Assembly: GCF_039403185.1 (NCBI RefSeq)
Contig: NZ_CP135047.1
Span: 490,354-554,353, forward strand
Source of the DNA: Buchnera aphidicola (Formosaphis micheliae)
GTDB lineage: Bacteria > Pseudomonadota > Gammaproteobacteria > Enterobacterales > Enterobacteriaceae
DNA: 64,000 bases
Reading direction: 5' to 3'
Shown here: positions 20,512-29,659 of the stretch, piece after piece
How the letters are laid out: every line of letters begins with the position of its first letter
Position numbering within the stretch: position 1 is the stretch's first letter
Position numbers and translations under genes: made by a program
The notes under the pieces: generated by a model
Databases searched by the model: none
Seen by the model: the letters and a program-made list of their open reading frames with translations, nothing else
What the model was told of the DNA's origin: nothing

Positions 20512-21246
20512 TTAAATAACTTTATAAAAAAATAAATCAAATATATTTCTATTATAAAGGTAAGCTTTTTTTTCAAATTTAGTCATAGAAGAATTTATGA
20601 GCAATGAAGAATTATGATTTTTTTTTAATACATGTCGGTAATTTTTTATATCTTTTAATATATAAATAATACTCTCAGCATATTGATTACAATCAGTAAT
20701 AATATGTAATAATCCTCCTATACATAATTTTTTTAAAATTAATTTAACAAAATATTCATTGATAATTCTTCTTTTATGATGTTTTCTTTTGTTCCATGGA
20801 TCCGGAAAAAATAATTGAACTATAGATAATGATTGATCAGAAATCATAAAATGAATAACTTCAACAGCATCGTGATAAATTATTTTAAAATTTTTTATTT
20901 TTTTAGAATATGCATATTTTAAACATTTTACTATGCTAGATTTATGAACTTCTATTCCTATAAAATCTCTATTAACATTAGTAAATGCTGTATCTACTAA
21001 AGTATTTCCTGTTCCAAAACCAATTTCTAAAATTACAGGGGCAGATCTACCAAAAATAGATAAACAATCTAATATTTTTTTTTTAAAAGGTATTTGAAAT
21101 AACGGGAAAATAGTTTCAAAAAATTTTTTATCAGTATCACTTATTTTTTTTTCTCTAATAACAAAACTACGAATTTGTTTTAAAAATATACCCTTATTAC
21201 TATATTTTGGTGTAATAATATTAGAAATCATTTTTTTCCTTATCAT
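20512..21246 (-). CDS. trmB: tRNA (guanine-N7-)-methyltransferase TrmB
   Basis: 244 residues (E. coli 239). It methylates G46 in the variable loop of many tRNAs using S-adenosylmethionine. Seen: VILEIGFGTGNTLVDTA (SAM site), FIGIEVHKSSIVKCL, IIYHDAVEVI and LFFPDPWNKRKHHKRRIINEYFV, the TrmB signature with the catalytic Asp. A second in-frame ATG at codon 6 is a possible alternative start. It is divergent from mutY (150 nt between starts), preserving the E. coli trmB-mutY-yggX order without yggL. Confidence 0.95.
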   Translation of the reverse strand: MIRKKMISNIITPKYSNKGIFLKQIRSFVIREKKISDTDKKFFETIFPLFQIPFKKKILDCLSIFGRSAPVILEIGFGTGNTLVDTAFTNVNRDFIGIEVHKSSIVKCLKYAYSKKIKNFKIIYHDAVEVIHFMISDQSLSIVQLFFPDPWNKRKHHKRRIINEYFVKLILKKLCIGGLLHIITDCNQYAESIIYILKDIKNYRHVLKKNHNSSLLINSSMTKFEKKAYLYNRNIFDLFFYKVI

Positions 21247-21396
21247 TTTATTGATATTTACAATAAAAAAATAAAAATGTAATATAAATAATATTTTATA
21301 TTAATTAATTTTTAATTTTATATAAATTAAATATAAAATATTTATTTTAATTAAGATATATTATAAAATCATCATATTTATAATAATAAATAATAA

Positions 21397-22455
21397 ATGA
21401 TTATAGACCCTTTTTTTTCACAACTAATTATTAATTGGTATCATATTTTCGGTAGAAAAAAATTACCATGGCAAATACAGAATACACCATATAAAACTTG
21501 GTTATCTGAAATTATGTTACAACAAACTCAAGTAAAAACAGCTATCCCCTATTTTAAAAAATTTATTAAAAAATTTCCAAATATAATAAGTATCAGTAAA
21601 GCATCAATACAAGATGTCCTACATATATGGAGTGGGTTAGGATATTATCAAAGAGCACATAATTTACATAAAACATCTAAAATAATCGCAGAAAAATACC
21701 AAGGTAATGTACCAGATACATTTGCAAATTTAATTCAATTACCAGGCATAGGTCGTTCAACAGCCGGAGCTATTTTATCTTTAGCATTTGGTTACTATTA
21801 TCCAGTATTAGATGGAAATATCAAAAGAATTGTTTCTCGTTATTATGGAATTAATACGTCAATAAATAAGTATAAAACAGAAAAAAAATTATGGAATATT
21901 ATTAACTATTTAATACCTTTATATAATACTGGAATATTTAATCAAGGTATGATGGATTTAGGTGCTATAATTTGTACAAAAAACAATCCAAAATGTAATA
22001 TCTGCCCAATAAAAAAAAATTGCATTTCATTTTCATTGAATAATTTTACATCATATTTCAAAAAAAGTAAAATTTCTTATTTAAGAAAAATATATTTTAT
22101 TATTATACAAAATAATCAATTAATTCTATTACAAAGAAGATCATTATATGGTATATGGGCTAATTTATTTTCTTTTCCAGAATTTGATAAAAAAAATAAT
22201 GCCATATTATGGATAAAAAAATTAAATGTATCATATAAAAAACAATTAATCATTCATCCTTTTTACCATCAACTAACTCACATTAAGTTTCATATTATTC
22301 CTATACATATCAAATTAATAAAATTTAAAACAAATATAATTAATATTAAAAATAATATTTGGTATAATTTAATACATCCACAAATAATAGGATTACCATC
22401 CCCAGTAAAAAAAATACTACACTTTATTAAAAAAAACACATTATCTAATATTTAA
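21397..22455 (+). CDS. mutY: Adenine DNA glycosylase MutY
   Basis: 352 residues (E. coli 350). It removes adenine mispaired with 8-oxoguanine. Catalytic Glu38 is in SEIMLQQTQV, the helix-hairpin-helix is QLPGIGRSTAGAILS (about 114-128) with catalytic Asp139 in VLDGNIKRIVSRYY. The 4Fe-4S cluster cysteines are 193, 200, 203 and 209 (spacing 6-2-5). A C-terminal MutT-like 8-oxoG recognition domain runs from about 230. Retention of MutY where other repair genes are gone is notable, because A/T-rich drift is driven partly by G oxidation. yggX follows after 16 nt. Confidence 0.96.
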   Translation: MIIDPFFSQLIINWYHIFGRKKLPWQIQNTPYKTWLSEIMLQQTQVKTAIPYFKKFIKKFPNIISISKASIQDVLHIWSGLGYYQRAHNLHKTSKIIAEKYQGNVPDTFANLIQLPGIGRSTAGAILSLAFGYYYPVLDGNIKRIVSRYYGINTSINKYKTEKKLWNIINYLIPLYNTGIFNQGMMDLGAIICTKNNPKCNICPIKKNCISFSLNNFTSYFKKSKISYLRKIYFIIIQNNQLILLQRRSLYGIWANLFSFPEFDKKNNAILWIKKLNVSYKKQLIIHPFYHQLTHIKFHIIPIHIKLIKFKTNIINIKNNIWYNLIHPQIIGLPSPVKKILHFIKKNTLSNI

Positions 22456-22471
22456 CTGAGAAAAATAAATA

Positions 22472-22708
22472 ATGAATCGTATTATTTTTTGCACCTATTT
22501 AAAAGAAAAATCTGAAGGACAAGATTTTCAAGTTTATCCAGGACCCCTGGGAAAACGTATTTACAATGAAATTTCAAAAATAGCTTGGAAAAAATGGATT
22601 TCTCAACAAACTATTCTAATCAACGAAAAAAAATTAAATATGTTCAATGTGGATGATAGAATAAAATTAGAAAAACATATGATAAACTTTTTATTTAAAA
22701 ACAAATAA
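22472..22708 (+). CDS. yggX: YggX, probable Fe(II)-trafficking protein
   Basis: 78 residues, about 13 fewer than E. coli YggX (91), shortened at the C-terminus. It starts [19 protein letters not shown] with the conserved Cys7, and keeps [21 protein letters not shown], the family signature. YggX protects Fe-S enzymes from oxidative damage; here it travels with mutY, itself an Fe-S enzyme, starting 16 nt after it, so it is certainly co-transcribed. It converges with sbcB; a weak AATTATA/TATAATT hairpin lies in the 103-nt interval. Confidence 0.93.
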   Translation: MNRIIFCTYLKEKSEGQDFQVYPGPLGKRIYNEISKIAWKKWISQQTILINEKKLNMFNVDDRIKLEKHMINFLFKNK

Positions 22709-22811
22709 ACAAAATACACTTATTATACATAAATAATTATAAACCTATAATTTATATAAAATTACTGATTAATAACAATATATACATAATATTTTATGAG
22801 TATTATTTTTG

Positions 22812-24239
22812 CTAACCAATATATATTTCTAATTCCTTTAAATATAATAAAATAGATTTTAACAAAAAAATATTTTTTTTATTATGTTTATTTTGCATTA
22901 AAAATTTTTTAATTTTTACTTTATAATTATCTATCTTTATAGGATGTAATACTTGATGACAATGCTTTAACCATTTTTGTTTTTCATAATGTGTTAAAAA
23001 ATAAGGGAAATTACGAGCTTTACATCGAAATAATATGTCATTTATTTTTTTGTCATAAAATGATATTGAATTTATATTACAATTTAATGGTAATTTTTTA
23101 GATATAAGTTTTATATTTTTTTTATCATTATTACAAAAAAAAGATTCATAAATTCTTAAATCTATATCATTAGTAGTTGACGAATTATAGACGTTATTAT
23201 CTAACAATAATTTAATTTTATATAAAACATGTTGCTGTTTACGTAACACGTTTAAATTTTTAATACAATATGAATAATTAATACCTAAACGATTCATCTC
23301 ATAATTAGATAAACAATTTAAAGGCGCTAGAATAGGACACTTATTAACATGAATAAACAATATACCTACTGAAAAAAAAAGATTAAAATCTAATATTATG
23401 GAATTACTATCATGCACAAATTTAATTAAATTAGTAATATCTTTATTTAAATCAAAACAAATAAATATATTATGATTTTTAGGATGAAGCACAAAAGGTG
23501 TTATTAAACTAATATTATTTCGTTTAGTACCAAAAAATCCGGTGATATAGAAAATAGGTGATAAAATCTTATTATTAATAATATTTAATACCATTTGTTT
23601 ATTTTTATTTTTAAGCAAAAAATTAAATAATTTTGGTTGCTTAAATTTTAATAATTTAACTAATTCAATAGTTGCATATACATCAGATAACGCATTATGA
23701 GAAAGACGATGAGAAATATTATTAGCTTTACTCATATCCTCTAATTTAAAACTTGGAAAACCATCGCTATTAGATAACCAATTAATACCATAAGGTCTCA
23801 ATGCATAATACGCACGTAATATACTTAACACATCCCAACGAGAATTTCCATTTCTCCAACTCCAATCATATGGATCAATGAAATTTCTATAAAATATATT
23901 ACGTGTAATTTCATCGTCAAAATTAATATTGTTATAACCTATAATACAAGTATTTCTAACACTTAAAATATTATAAATATTCCTAGCAAAATAAAATTCA
24001 TTTAATCCATTTAAATAAGTATATTGTGGAGTAATACCTGTAACTAAAATTGATTCAGGGTTTGGTAAATAATCTAAGGGAGGATAACAGAATAACGTTT
24101 TTGATGTTTCAATAATGTTGAAATCAATATCAGTTCTAATACATGAAAATTGATTGGGTTTATCTAACGCAGGATGTGTTCCAAATGTTTCGTAATCATA
24201 AAAAAGAAAAGTAAAAGTATTTTTTTTACGGTTACTCAT
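22812..24239 (-). CDS. sbcB: Exonuclease I (SbcB)
   Basis: 475 residues, the E. coli length. A 3'-5' single-strand DNA exonuclease used in mismatch repair and recombination clean-up. The DEDDh active site is complete: Asp15 and Glu17 in YDYETFGTHP, Asp in GYNNINFDDEITRN, and His and Asp in LSHNALSDVYATIEL. The C-terminal SH3-like and helical domains are present but very A/T-driven (Asn, Ile and Lys rich). The opposite flank holds the tRNA-Asn gene on the same strand, whose transcript may read into sbcB. Confidence 0.95.
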   Translation of the reverse strand: MSNRKKNTFTFLFYDYETFGTHPALDKPNQFSCIRTDIDFNIIETSKTLFCYPPLDYLPNPESILVTGITPQYTYLNGLNEFYFARNIYNILSVRNTCIIGYNNINFDDEITRNIFYRNFIDPYDWSWRNGNSRWDVLSILRAYYALRPYGINWLSNSDGFPSFKLEDMSKANNISHRLSHNALSDVYATIELVKLLKFKQPKLFNFLLKNKNKQMVLNIINNKILSPIFYITGFFGTKRNNISLITPFVLHPKNHNIFICFDLNKDITNLIKFVHDSNSIILDFNLFFSVGILFIHVNKCPILAPLNCLSNYEMNRLGINYSYCIKNLNVLRKQQHVLYKIKLLLDNNVYNSSTTNDIDLRIYESFFCNNDKKNIKLISKKLPLNCNINSISFYDKKINDILFRCKARNFPYFLTHYEKQKWLKHCHQVLHPIKIDNYKVKIKKFLMQNKHNKKNIFLLKSILLYLKELEIYIG

Positions 24240-24333
24240 TTTAATTAAAAAATTACTAAGATATTAAAGTTCATATATATATTACTCGAATTTTTTATAG
24301 AATACGAAATAAAAAAACAATAATAAAAATATG

Positions 24334-24406
24334 CTCCTCTGACTGGATTCGAACCAGTGACATACGGATTAACAGTCCGCCGTTCTACCAACTGAACTAC
24401 AGAGGA
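24334..24406 (-). tRNA. tRNA-Asn (anticodon GTT)
   Basis: The acceptor TCCTCTG/CAGAGGA is fully paired, the discriminator is G, the D-arm is standard and the T-arm has GGTTCGAATCC. The anticodon loop CTGTTAA gives GTT (AAC and AAU). Only one nucleotide differs in the D-loop from the common enterobacterial sequence. CCA is not encoded. A strong promoter abuts its 5' end. Confidence 0.97.
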
Positions 24407-24414
24407 ATAAACTC

Positions 24415-24442
24415 ATTATAACACTAATTATATTAATATCAA
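24415..24442 (-). promoter_or_regulatory. Promoter of tRNA-Asn, almost no leader
   Basis: On the minus strand: TTGATA (24442-24437), 16 nt, TATAAT (24420-24415), a near-consensus sigma-70 promoter. The start site expected 6-8 nt downstream falls at 24409-24407, essentially at the mature tRNA 5' end at 24406. Confidence 0.72.
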
Positions 24443-24505
24443 TATATAATTTAATACTTAAATAATTTTTTATTATGATTATTTACTTAATTTTAACAAA
24501 ATTAC

Positions 24506-24534
24506 TTGAAATAATTTAATTAAAATAATATCAT
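24506..24534 (+). promoter_or_regulatory. Promoter of tRNA-Ile(CAT)
   Basis: TTGAAA at 24506-24511, 17 nt spacer, TATCAT at 24529-24534. It would start RNA near 24541, 26 nt before the tRNA. Confidence 0.55.
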
Positions 24535-24566
24535 AAGATTTATATAACAATATATAATAATGTATA

Positions 24567-24639
24567 GGCCCTTTAGCTCAGGGGTAAGAGCAAGCGACTC
24601 ATAATCGCTCGGTCGCTGGTTCAAATCCAGCAAGGGCCA
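24567..24639 (+). tRNA. tRNA-Ile2 (anticodon CAT, lysidine-modified)
   Basis: Acceptor GGCCCTT/AAGGGCC, D-arm, anticodon stem AGCGA/TCGCT with loop CTCATAA, and T-arm GGTTCAAATCC. The CAT anticodon alone suggests Met, but the body (GCGAC..CGCTCGGTCGCTGG) follows the E. coli ileX-type minor isoleucine tRNA rather than either methionine tRNA. TilS would convert C34 to lysidine so that it reads AUA, a heavily used codon in such A/T-rich genes. CCA is not encoded. pyrE lies 90 nt downstream on the same strand. Confidence 0.92.
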
Positions 24640-24729
24640 AAAAAATTTTTATGAAATAAATTAAAAAATATCATTTTTATACACTATAATGTTATTGTTT
24701 TTAACAATATAAACTATATTTAAAAAATA

Positions 24730-25398
24730 ATGAATAATAAAACAAGTAAAATAATTAGTTGGAAACAAGAATTCATTCATTTTTCAATTAAAAGAAAAGC
24801 ATTAATATTTGGAGAATTTAAATTAAAATCAGGAAGATTTAGTCCTTATTTTTTTAACTCTGGATCATTTTATACAGGACATGATATATGTAAATTAGGT
24901 TATTTTTACGCTCGTGTAATGGTAGAATCTAAAATAAAATTATCTACATTATATGGATTAGCGTATAAAGGTATTCCAATAGTAACTGCTACTATATTTT
25001 CATTATATAAATATTATAATATTAATCTTTCATTTTGTTTTAATAGAAAAAAAACAAAAGAATACGGTGAAGGTGGTAATTTAATCGGATATAATTATGA
25101 AAAAAATATAATTATGATAGATGATGTTATTACTGCAGGAGTGGCAATAAGAGATTCAATTAAAAGTATTAAAAAAAATACAACAAAATTAAATATATCT
25201 ACTATAGTAGTTGCATTAGATCGACAGGAATTAGGATGTAATAACATTTCTGCTGTACAAGAACTAGAAAAAGAAAATAATTGTAAAATAATATCTATTA
25301 TTAATATTCAAGATTTAATTCAATACCTATCAGATAAAAAAGATATGAAAACCAACCTAGAAAAATTACATAAGTATAGAATTAACTACGGAATTTAA
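24730..25398 (+). CDS. pyrE: Orotate phosphoribosyltransferase
   Basis: 222 residues (E. coli 213). It makes orotidine 5'-phosphate from orotate and PRPP, the fifth step of UMP synthesis. The N-terminal hood has FGEFKLKSGRFSPYFFNSG; the PRPP-binding signature is IIMIDDVITAGVAI, and GLAYKGIPIV and KKTKEYGEGGNL form the substrate loops. No Shine-Dalgarno is obvious; the gene may be transcribed from the tRNA-Ile promoter. It converges with dut with only 13 nt between stops. The E. coli neighbour slmA is absent. Confidence 0.96.
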   Translation: MNNKTSKIISWKQEFIHFSIKRKALIFGEFKLKSGRFSPYFFNSGSFYTGHDICKLGYFYARVMVESKIKLSTLYGLAYKGIPIVTATIFSLYKYYNINLSFCFNRKKTKEYGEGGNLIGYNYEKNIIMIDDVITAGVAIRDSIKSIKKNTTKLNISTIVVALDRQELGCNNISAVQELEKENNCKIISIINIQDLIQYLSDKKDMKTNLEKLHKYRINYGI

Positions 25399-25411
25399 AA
25401 AATAAAATATA

Positions 25412-25870
25412 TTATATATTACCAGAATGACCAAAACCTTTTTTACCACGTTTAGTTTCTTCTTTAAAATGATCAACTATTTTAAACACTGGACGAATAA
25501 CAGGTAAAAACATAATTTGAGCAATTCTATCCCCTGGGTTAATATAAAAAGTATCTTTACTTCGATTTAATAATGAAACCATAATTTCTCCTTGATAATC
25601 TGAATCTATTAATCCCACTGAATTACCTAATATAATACCATGATTATGACCTAATCCAGAACGAGGTAATATGATTGCAGAAATATTAGGATCATTTATA
25701 TATATTGATATTCCAGTTGATAATAATATAGTTTGAAAAGATTCAAATCTTAAAGTTTTATTTATACAAGCCCTAAGATCTAAAGCTGAAGAACCTTTGG
25801 TGGCATAACTTAAAACAGAACACTTATTATCTGTTTTAGTGTTGATCATTTTTATATATATTTTTTTCAT
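25412..25870 (-). CDS. dut: dUTPase (deoxyuridine 5'-triphosphate nucleotidohydrolase)
   Basis: 152 residues (E. coli 151). It hydrolyses dUTP to dUMP, keeping uracil out of DNA and feeding thymidylate synthesis. All trimeric dUTPase motifs are visible: SSALDLRAC (I), LPRSGLGHNHGI (II, with the Ser of the phosphate site), GLIDSDYQGEIMV (III, catalytic Asp), PGDRIAQIMFLP (IV) and GKKGFGHSG (V, P-loop-like C-terminus). It ends tail-to-tail with pyrE. coaBC, usually its upstream neighbour, is not here. Confidence 0.97.
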   Translation of the reverse strand: MKKIYIKMINTKTDNKCSVLSYATKGSSALDLRACINKTLRFESFQTILLSTGISIYINDPNISAIILPRSGLGHNHGIILGNSVGLIDSDYQGEIMVSLLNRSKDTFYINPGDRIAQIMFLPVIRPVFKIVDHFKEETKRGKKGFGHSGNI

Positions 25871-26458
25871 TTTAATAAAATTTATTATAATTATAATGCA
25901 ATTAATAAATAGATAAATTAAATTATTAATTAGTAATAACTTAACTTTAATTTATAAAATACAGATAAATTGTATGTACAAAAATATACCAATAAAAAAT
26001 AAAGATATATATAATATATAGTAATCAAATTAATTTAAAATATCAATTTATAACGTATCAATTAAATAATAAGATTATAAAAAACTCTCTCTATATTACA
26101 TTATTCTTAAACAATAATATATACTTCTAATTATAACGATTTAAATTAACAAAAAATAATAGATTACATTTACATATTTTTTTTTAAATTAACATAAAAA
26201 ATATAAAACTTTATTCAAAAGTAAAATTAACAAATAATTAATAATATTAAATATTAAACTTAACTAAAAAATACAATTTTATATATTTTAAATAATTAAT
26301 TAAATATAAATATTAAAATATCACAATTAATTAATTACTGTATATAAAATATACAATATTTTTTTAAAAATAAAAATATAAAAAATAAAAAATTATAATT
26401 TTTATTAATTAAATTAAAAATTACATTAATTCATAAAAAATTAATAAAATACATAATT
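25871..26458. other. Empty spacer between dut and rplI
   Basis: 588 nt of extreme A/T, with no frame and no stable hairpin. It should contain the dut promoter and the end of the rpsF-rpsR-rplI transcript, but no GC-rich terminator is seen next to the rplI stop. Confidence 0.45.
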
Positions 26459-26914
26459 TTAAGATTCAGCTATAACATTAATTGTAATGTCTATACTTAC
26501 TTCATGATGAGGATTAAATTTTACTATATGTGTTCCTAAGCTTCTTAATACTCCATTAGGCAAACGAATTTCATTTTTATTAACAGTTACTCCTAAGGAT
26601 GTAATCTTATCGGCTATATCTCGAGCGTTAACAGAACCGAATAATTTCCCTTCTTCTCCAGATTTCGAAGAAATGATAATTTTACCTTCAAGTAACTGAA
26701 TGTTATAAGCTCTATCTTGTGCTTTTTTAAATTTGTTAGCTATTTTTTTTGTTAACTCTATTTTTTTAGATTCTACAATGTCAATATTAACTTTAGTTGC
26801 TAATACTGCTTGTCCCTTTGGTATTAAAAAATTTCTAGCATACCCTGAATGTACATATACTAACTCACCTAAATTTCCTAAATTTTTTACTTTAGTAAGT
26901 AGAATAATCTTCAT
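26459..26914 (-). CDS. rplI: 50S ribosomal protein L9
   Basis: 151 residues (E. coli 149). L9 binds 23S rRNA domain V and reaches out toward the neighbouring ribosome. The N-terminal domain has KIILLTKVKNLGNLGELVYVHSGYARNFLIPKG, the L9 signature; a long connecting helix (about 41-75) and the C-terminal domain ending HEVSIDITINVIAES follow. A clear Shine-Dalgarno TAGGATG precedes the ATG. It is last in the rpsF-rpsR-rplI operon, 31 nt after rpsR. Confidence 0.98.
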   Translation of the reverse strand: MKIILLTKVKNLGNLGELVYVHSGYARNFLIPKGQAVLATKVNIDIVESKKIELTKKIANKFKKAQDRAYNIQLLEGKIIISSKSGEEGKLFGSVNARDIADKITSLGVTVNKNEIRLPNGVLRSLGTHIVKFNPHHEVSIDITINVIAES

Positions 26915-26945
26915 ATATTCATCCTATAAAAAAAACAATACTATA

Positions 26946-27173
26946 TTATTTATGTTGATCAGTATATGGTAATAATGATAAATAACGTGCTCTTTTTATA
27001 GCACAAGATAGTTGACGTTGATATTTTGCCCGTGTACCTGTAATTCTACTCGGAACAATTTTACCACTTTCAGTAATATAACTTTTTAATGTACAAACAT
27101 CTTTGTAATCTATTTCTATTATTTTTTCTGCAGTAAATTTACAGAATTTCCGACGACGAAAGTAACGTGCCAT
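26946..27173 (-). CDS. rpsR: 30S ribosomal protein S18
   Basis: 75 residues, the E. coli length. It starts [15 protein letters not shown] and contains the S18 motif [35 protein letters not shown]18 pairs with S6 on the platform of the small subunit. The ATG follows TTAGGAAC. priB, which lies between rpsF and rpsR in E. coli, is absent: the 112-nt interval has no frame. Confidence 0.98.
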   Translation of the reverse strand: MARYFRRRKFCKFTAEKIIEIDYKDVCTLKSYITESGKIVPSRITGTRAKYQRQLSCAIKRARYLSLLPYTDQHK

Positions 27174-27285
27174 TGTTATATGTTCCTAATTATATTTATT
27201 AATAAATATACAATTTTTCTGAAAAAACATTATTAAAATAATTAAAAAAATAAATTAATTATAACTTATAAATAATTATATCTAT

Positions 27286-27624
27286 TTATTTATCTTTTAA
27301 ATCTTCCTTTAATTTAGTCATAGGAGATGGTTCATTAATGATCCTTTTTACATTGATAACCATATTACGAATAATAGAAGAATCAAATTTAAAATTATTT
27401 TCTAAAATTTTTACTATACTAGGCATAATTTCAATATTCATTAATATATAATGGGCTTTATGTAATTTATTAATAGAATAAGCTAATTGGCGTCTACCCC
27501 AATCTTCTAAGCGATGTATATTTCCATTATTTTGTACAACTAATAATTTATATTTTTCTATAATACTTTGTACATTTTCGCTTTGATCTGGATGAATCAT
27601 AAATATGATCTCATAATGACGCAT
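27286..27624 (-). CDS. rpsF: 30S ribosomal protein S6
   Basis: 112 residues, shorter than E. coli S6 (131) because the glutamate-rich C-terminal tail is missing. The core is complete: [49 protein letters not shown] and [13 protein letters not shown] [11 protein letters not shown]. The start follows a strong Shine-Dalgarno, AGGAGT. It is the first gene of the operon rpsF-rpsR-rplI with a good promoter upstream. Loss of the tail also removes the RimK glutamylation target. Confidence 0.97.
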   Translation of the reverse strand: MRHYEIIFMIHPDQSENVQSIIEKYKLLVVQNNGNIHRLEDWGRRQLAYSINKLHKAHYILMNIEIMPSIVKILENNFKFDSSIIRNMVINVKRIINEPSPMTKLKEDLKDK

Positions 27625-27704
27625 AAAATACTCCTATAGAAATATTAAATTTTTATATTTTAAAAAAATAATTTATTTAAAACACCAATATCATGGATAT
27701 GTAT

Positions 27705-27733
27705 AATATATCTTAATAGAGTACAATGTTCAA
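27705..27733 (-). promoter_or_regulatory. Promoter of rpsF-rpsR-rplI
   Basis: On the minus strand: TTGAAC (27733-27728), 17 nt, TATATT (27710-27705). It would start RNA near 27698 and give a leader of about 75 nt before rpsF. Confidence 0.6.
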
Positions 27734-28116
27734 TATATATGATTTTATCCTATATTATAAACATAATAAAATATTTATATTAACTATTATTAAATTCAAA
27801 ATAATATAAAAATTACATTATGTACATAAAAATAAAATTAATTAATATTTTTAAAATAGTTTTTTAAATAAAAATAATAATATTCATAATTTTAAATAAT
27901 ATTTTTTATAAAAATACTATATCTATATAACATTAATAACAAAATATAACTATATAAAAAAATTAACTTAAATTATTAATATAATAAAAATATACTACAA
28001 CATACATGCTCTATGTCATTAATATATACTTAATATCATATTAAATTCAATCAAAAAAAATAAATAACTTTACATAAAATAGTTATATAACTAAATAAAT
28101 ATTTTGTGTATTTAAT
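27734..28116. other. Empty spacer between rpsF promoter and purA
   Basis: About 380 nt with no frame. In the E. coli order rlmB, rnr and nsrR lie between rpsF and purA; nothing of them is visible here. Confidence 0.45.
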
Positions 28117-28142
28117 AGGGCTGAATATAATTCAACAGCCCT
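28117..28142 (-). terminator. Hairpin terminator behind purA
   Basis: AGGGCTG (28117-28123) pairs with CAGCCCT (28136-28142), 7 perfect GC-rich pairs, with an inner TGAA/TTCA extension interrupted by one bulge. It lies 6 nt past the purA stop. The following bases on the minus strand are A/T-rich but not a pure U-run, so it may be a weak intrinsic terminator or an RNA 3'-end stabiliser. Confidence 0.65.
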
Positions 28143-28148
28143 GACAAT

Positions 28149-29447
28149 TTAAATATCAAACAAATTATTAAGTATTATTATATGCTTTCTATCAGGACCA
28201 GTAGAAATAAAATGAATAGGTAACTCTAAAATTTCTTCTATTCTTCTAATATAATTTTTAGCAGCATAAGGTAAATCAGAGAAACTATTTATTCCCATAG
28301 TACTCACATTCCAACCTGGCAAAGTTTCATAAATTGGAGTTACTTCGTTCCAGTTATCAATAAATAAAGGTGTAGTAGTACTAATTATGTCATGATTCTT
28401 TCGGTAAGCTACACAAATTTTAATATCCTGTAGATAATCTAATACATCTAGTTTCGTTAAACATAAACCTGAAAATGAATTTATACAAATTGCTCTTTTC
28501 AACATAATTAAATCTAACCAACCAGTTCTCCTTTTTCTCCCTGTAGTAGAACCAAATTCTTTTCCTTGTTTACAAAAATAATCATCTAACTTGTTAAAAA
28601 CTTCTGTAGGAAATGGTCCAAAACCAACACGTGTTGAATAAGCTTTAAATACTCCTAATATATAATCGAAATTAAGAGGACCAATTCCAGAACCTATACT
28701 AGCTCCACCAGCTGTACTATTAGAAGATGTTACATAAGGATATGTTCCATGATCTATATCTAAAAATGTACCTTGTGCTCCTTCAAATATTAACATTTTT
28801 TTTGATTTAATAGCAGAATGTAATATTTCTGGAATGTCCGCTATCATGTTAATTAAAAAAGGAGCATTGTCTAAAATTTCTGATAACACAGAATTATAAT
28901 CTACAGGATTTGATTTATAAAAATTGATTAATTGAAAATTATAATAATATAATATTTCTTTTAATTTAATTTCTAACTGTTTTATATTACGTAAATCACC
29001 AATACGTAAACCACGCCTGGCTATTTTATCTTCATATGCTGGTCCAATACCTCTTTTTGTTGTACCAATTATATCTATTTCACTACTTTTTTCTCTAGAA
29101 ACATCCATGTGTACATGATAAGGTAGTACTAAAAAACAATTTTCAGAAATAAGAATTTTATCTTTAATAAATATACCTTGTTTCTCTAAACTATAAATTT
29201 CATTTATTAAAGCAATAGGTGAAATGACAACTCCATTACCTAAAATTCCGACAACATTATCATGTAATATACCAGAAGGAACAATATGTAAAATTATTTT
29301 TTTTTTATTTACATATAAAGTATGTCCTGCATTATGACCTCCTTGATAACGAACTACATAACTAGATTTTTTGGTTAATAAATCTACTATTTTCCCTTTT
29401 CCTTCATCACCCCATTGCGCGCCTAATATAATAACATTTTTATACAT
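28149..29447 (-). CDS. purA: Adenylosuccinate synthetase
   Basis: 432 residues, the E. coli length. It makes adenylosuccinate from IMP, aspartate and GTP, the first committed step to AMP. Seen: [11 protein letters not shown] at residues 9-19 (catalytic Asp and P-loop), [11 protein letters not shown] (catalytic His), [14 protein letters not shown] (IMP site), [23 protein letters not shown] and the C-terminal STGPDR guanine-binding motif. A hairpin terminator sits immediately behind it. hflC and hflK lie upstream on the same strand, 212 nt away, as in E. coli with yjeT deleted. Confidence 0.98.
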   Translation of the reverse strand: MYKNVIILGAQWGDEGKGKIVDLLTKKSSYVVRYQGGHNAGHTLYVNKKKIILHIVPSGILHDNVVGILGNGVVISPIALINEIYSLEKQGIFIKDKILISENCFLVLPYHVHMDVSREKSSEIDIIGTTKRGIGPAYEDKIARRGLRIGDLRNIKQLEIKLKEILYYYNFQLINFYKSNPVDYNSVLSEILDNAPFLINMIADIPEILHSAIKSKKMLIFEGAQGTFLDIDHGTYPYVTSSNSTAGGASIGSGIGPLNFDYILGVFKAYSTRVGFGPFPTEVFNKLDDYFCKQGKEFGSTTGRKRRTGWLDLIMLKRAICINSFSGLCLTKLDVLDYLQDIKICVAYRKNHDIISTTTPLFIDNWNEVTPIYETLPGWNVSTMGINSFSDLPYAAKNYIRRIEEILELPIHFISTGPDRKHIIILNNLFDI

Positions 29448-29659
29448 AATTTTATAAAACCTACTATATTAAAATATTTTATAACGCATACAATATATTC
29501 AGTACTGTTCTGAGATCATTTCTTACAATTCACTAATTAAAGTTTGTTTAATAAATGTTCTTACAATATAATTATTTTAAAAAATTTTATATTTTAAGTA
29601 ATCTTTTTAAATAATAAATAGTATAAATTGAATAAAATATTATTTTATAAAGGTTAAAA

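Noticed and set aside
24567..24639. Elongator or initiator tRNA-Met because of the CAT anticodon
   Set aside because: The body sequence follows minor tRNA-Ile (lysidine type), with a GGCCC acceptor and GCGAC anticodon arm, not the Met tRNAs.
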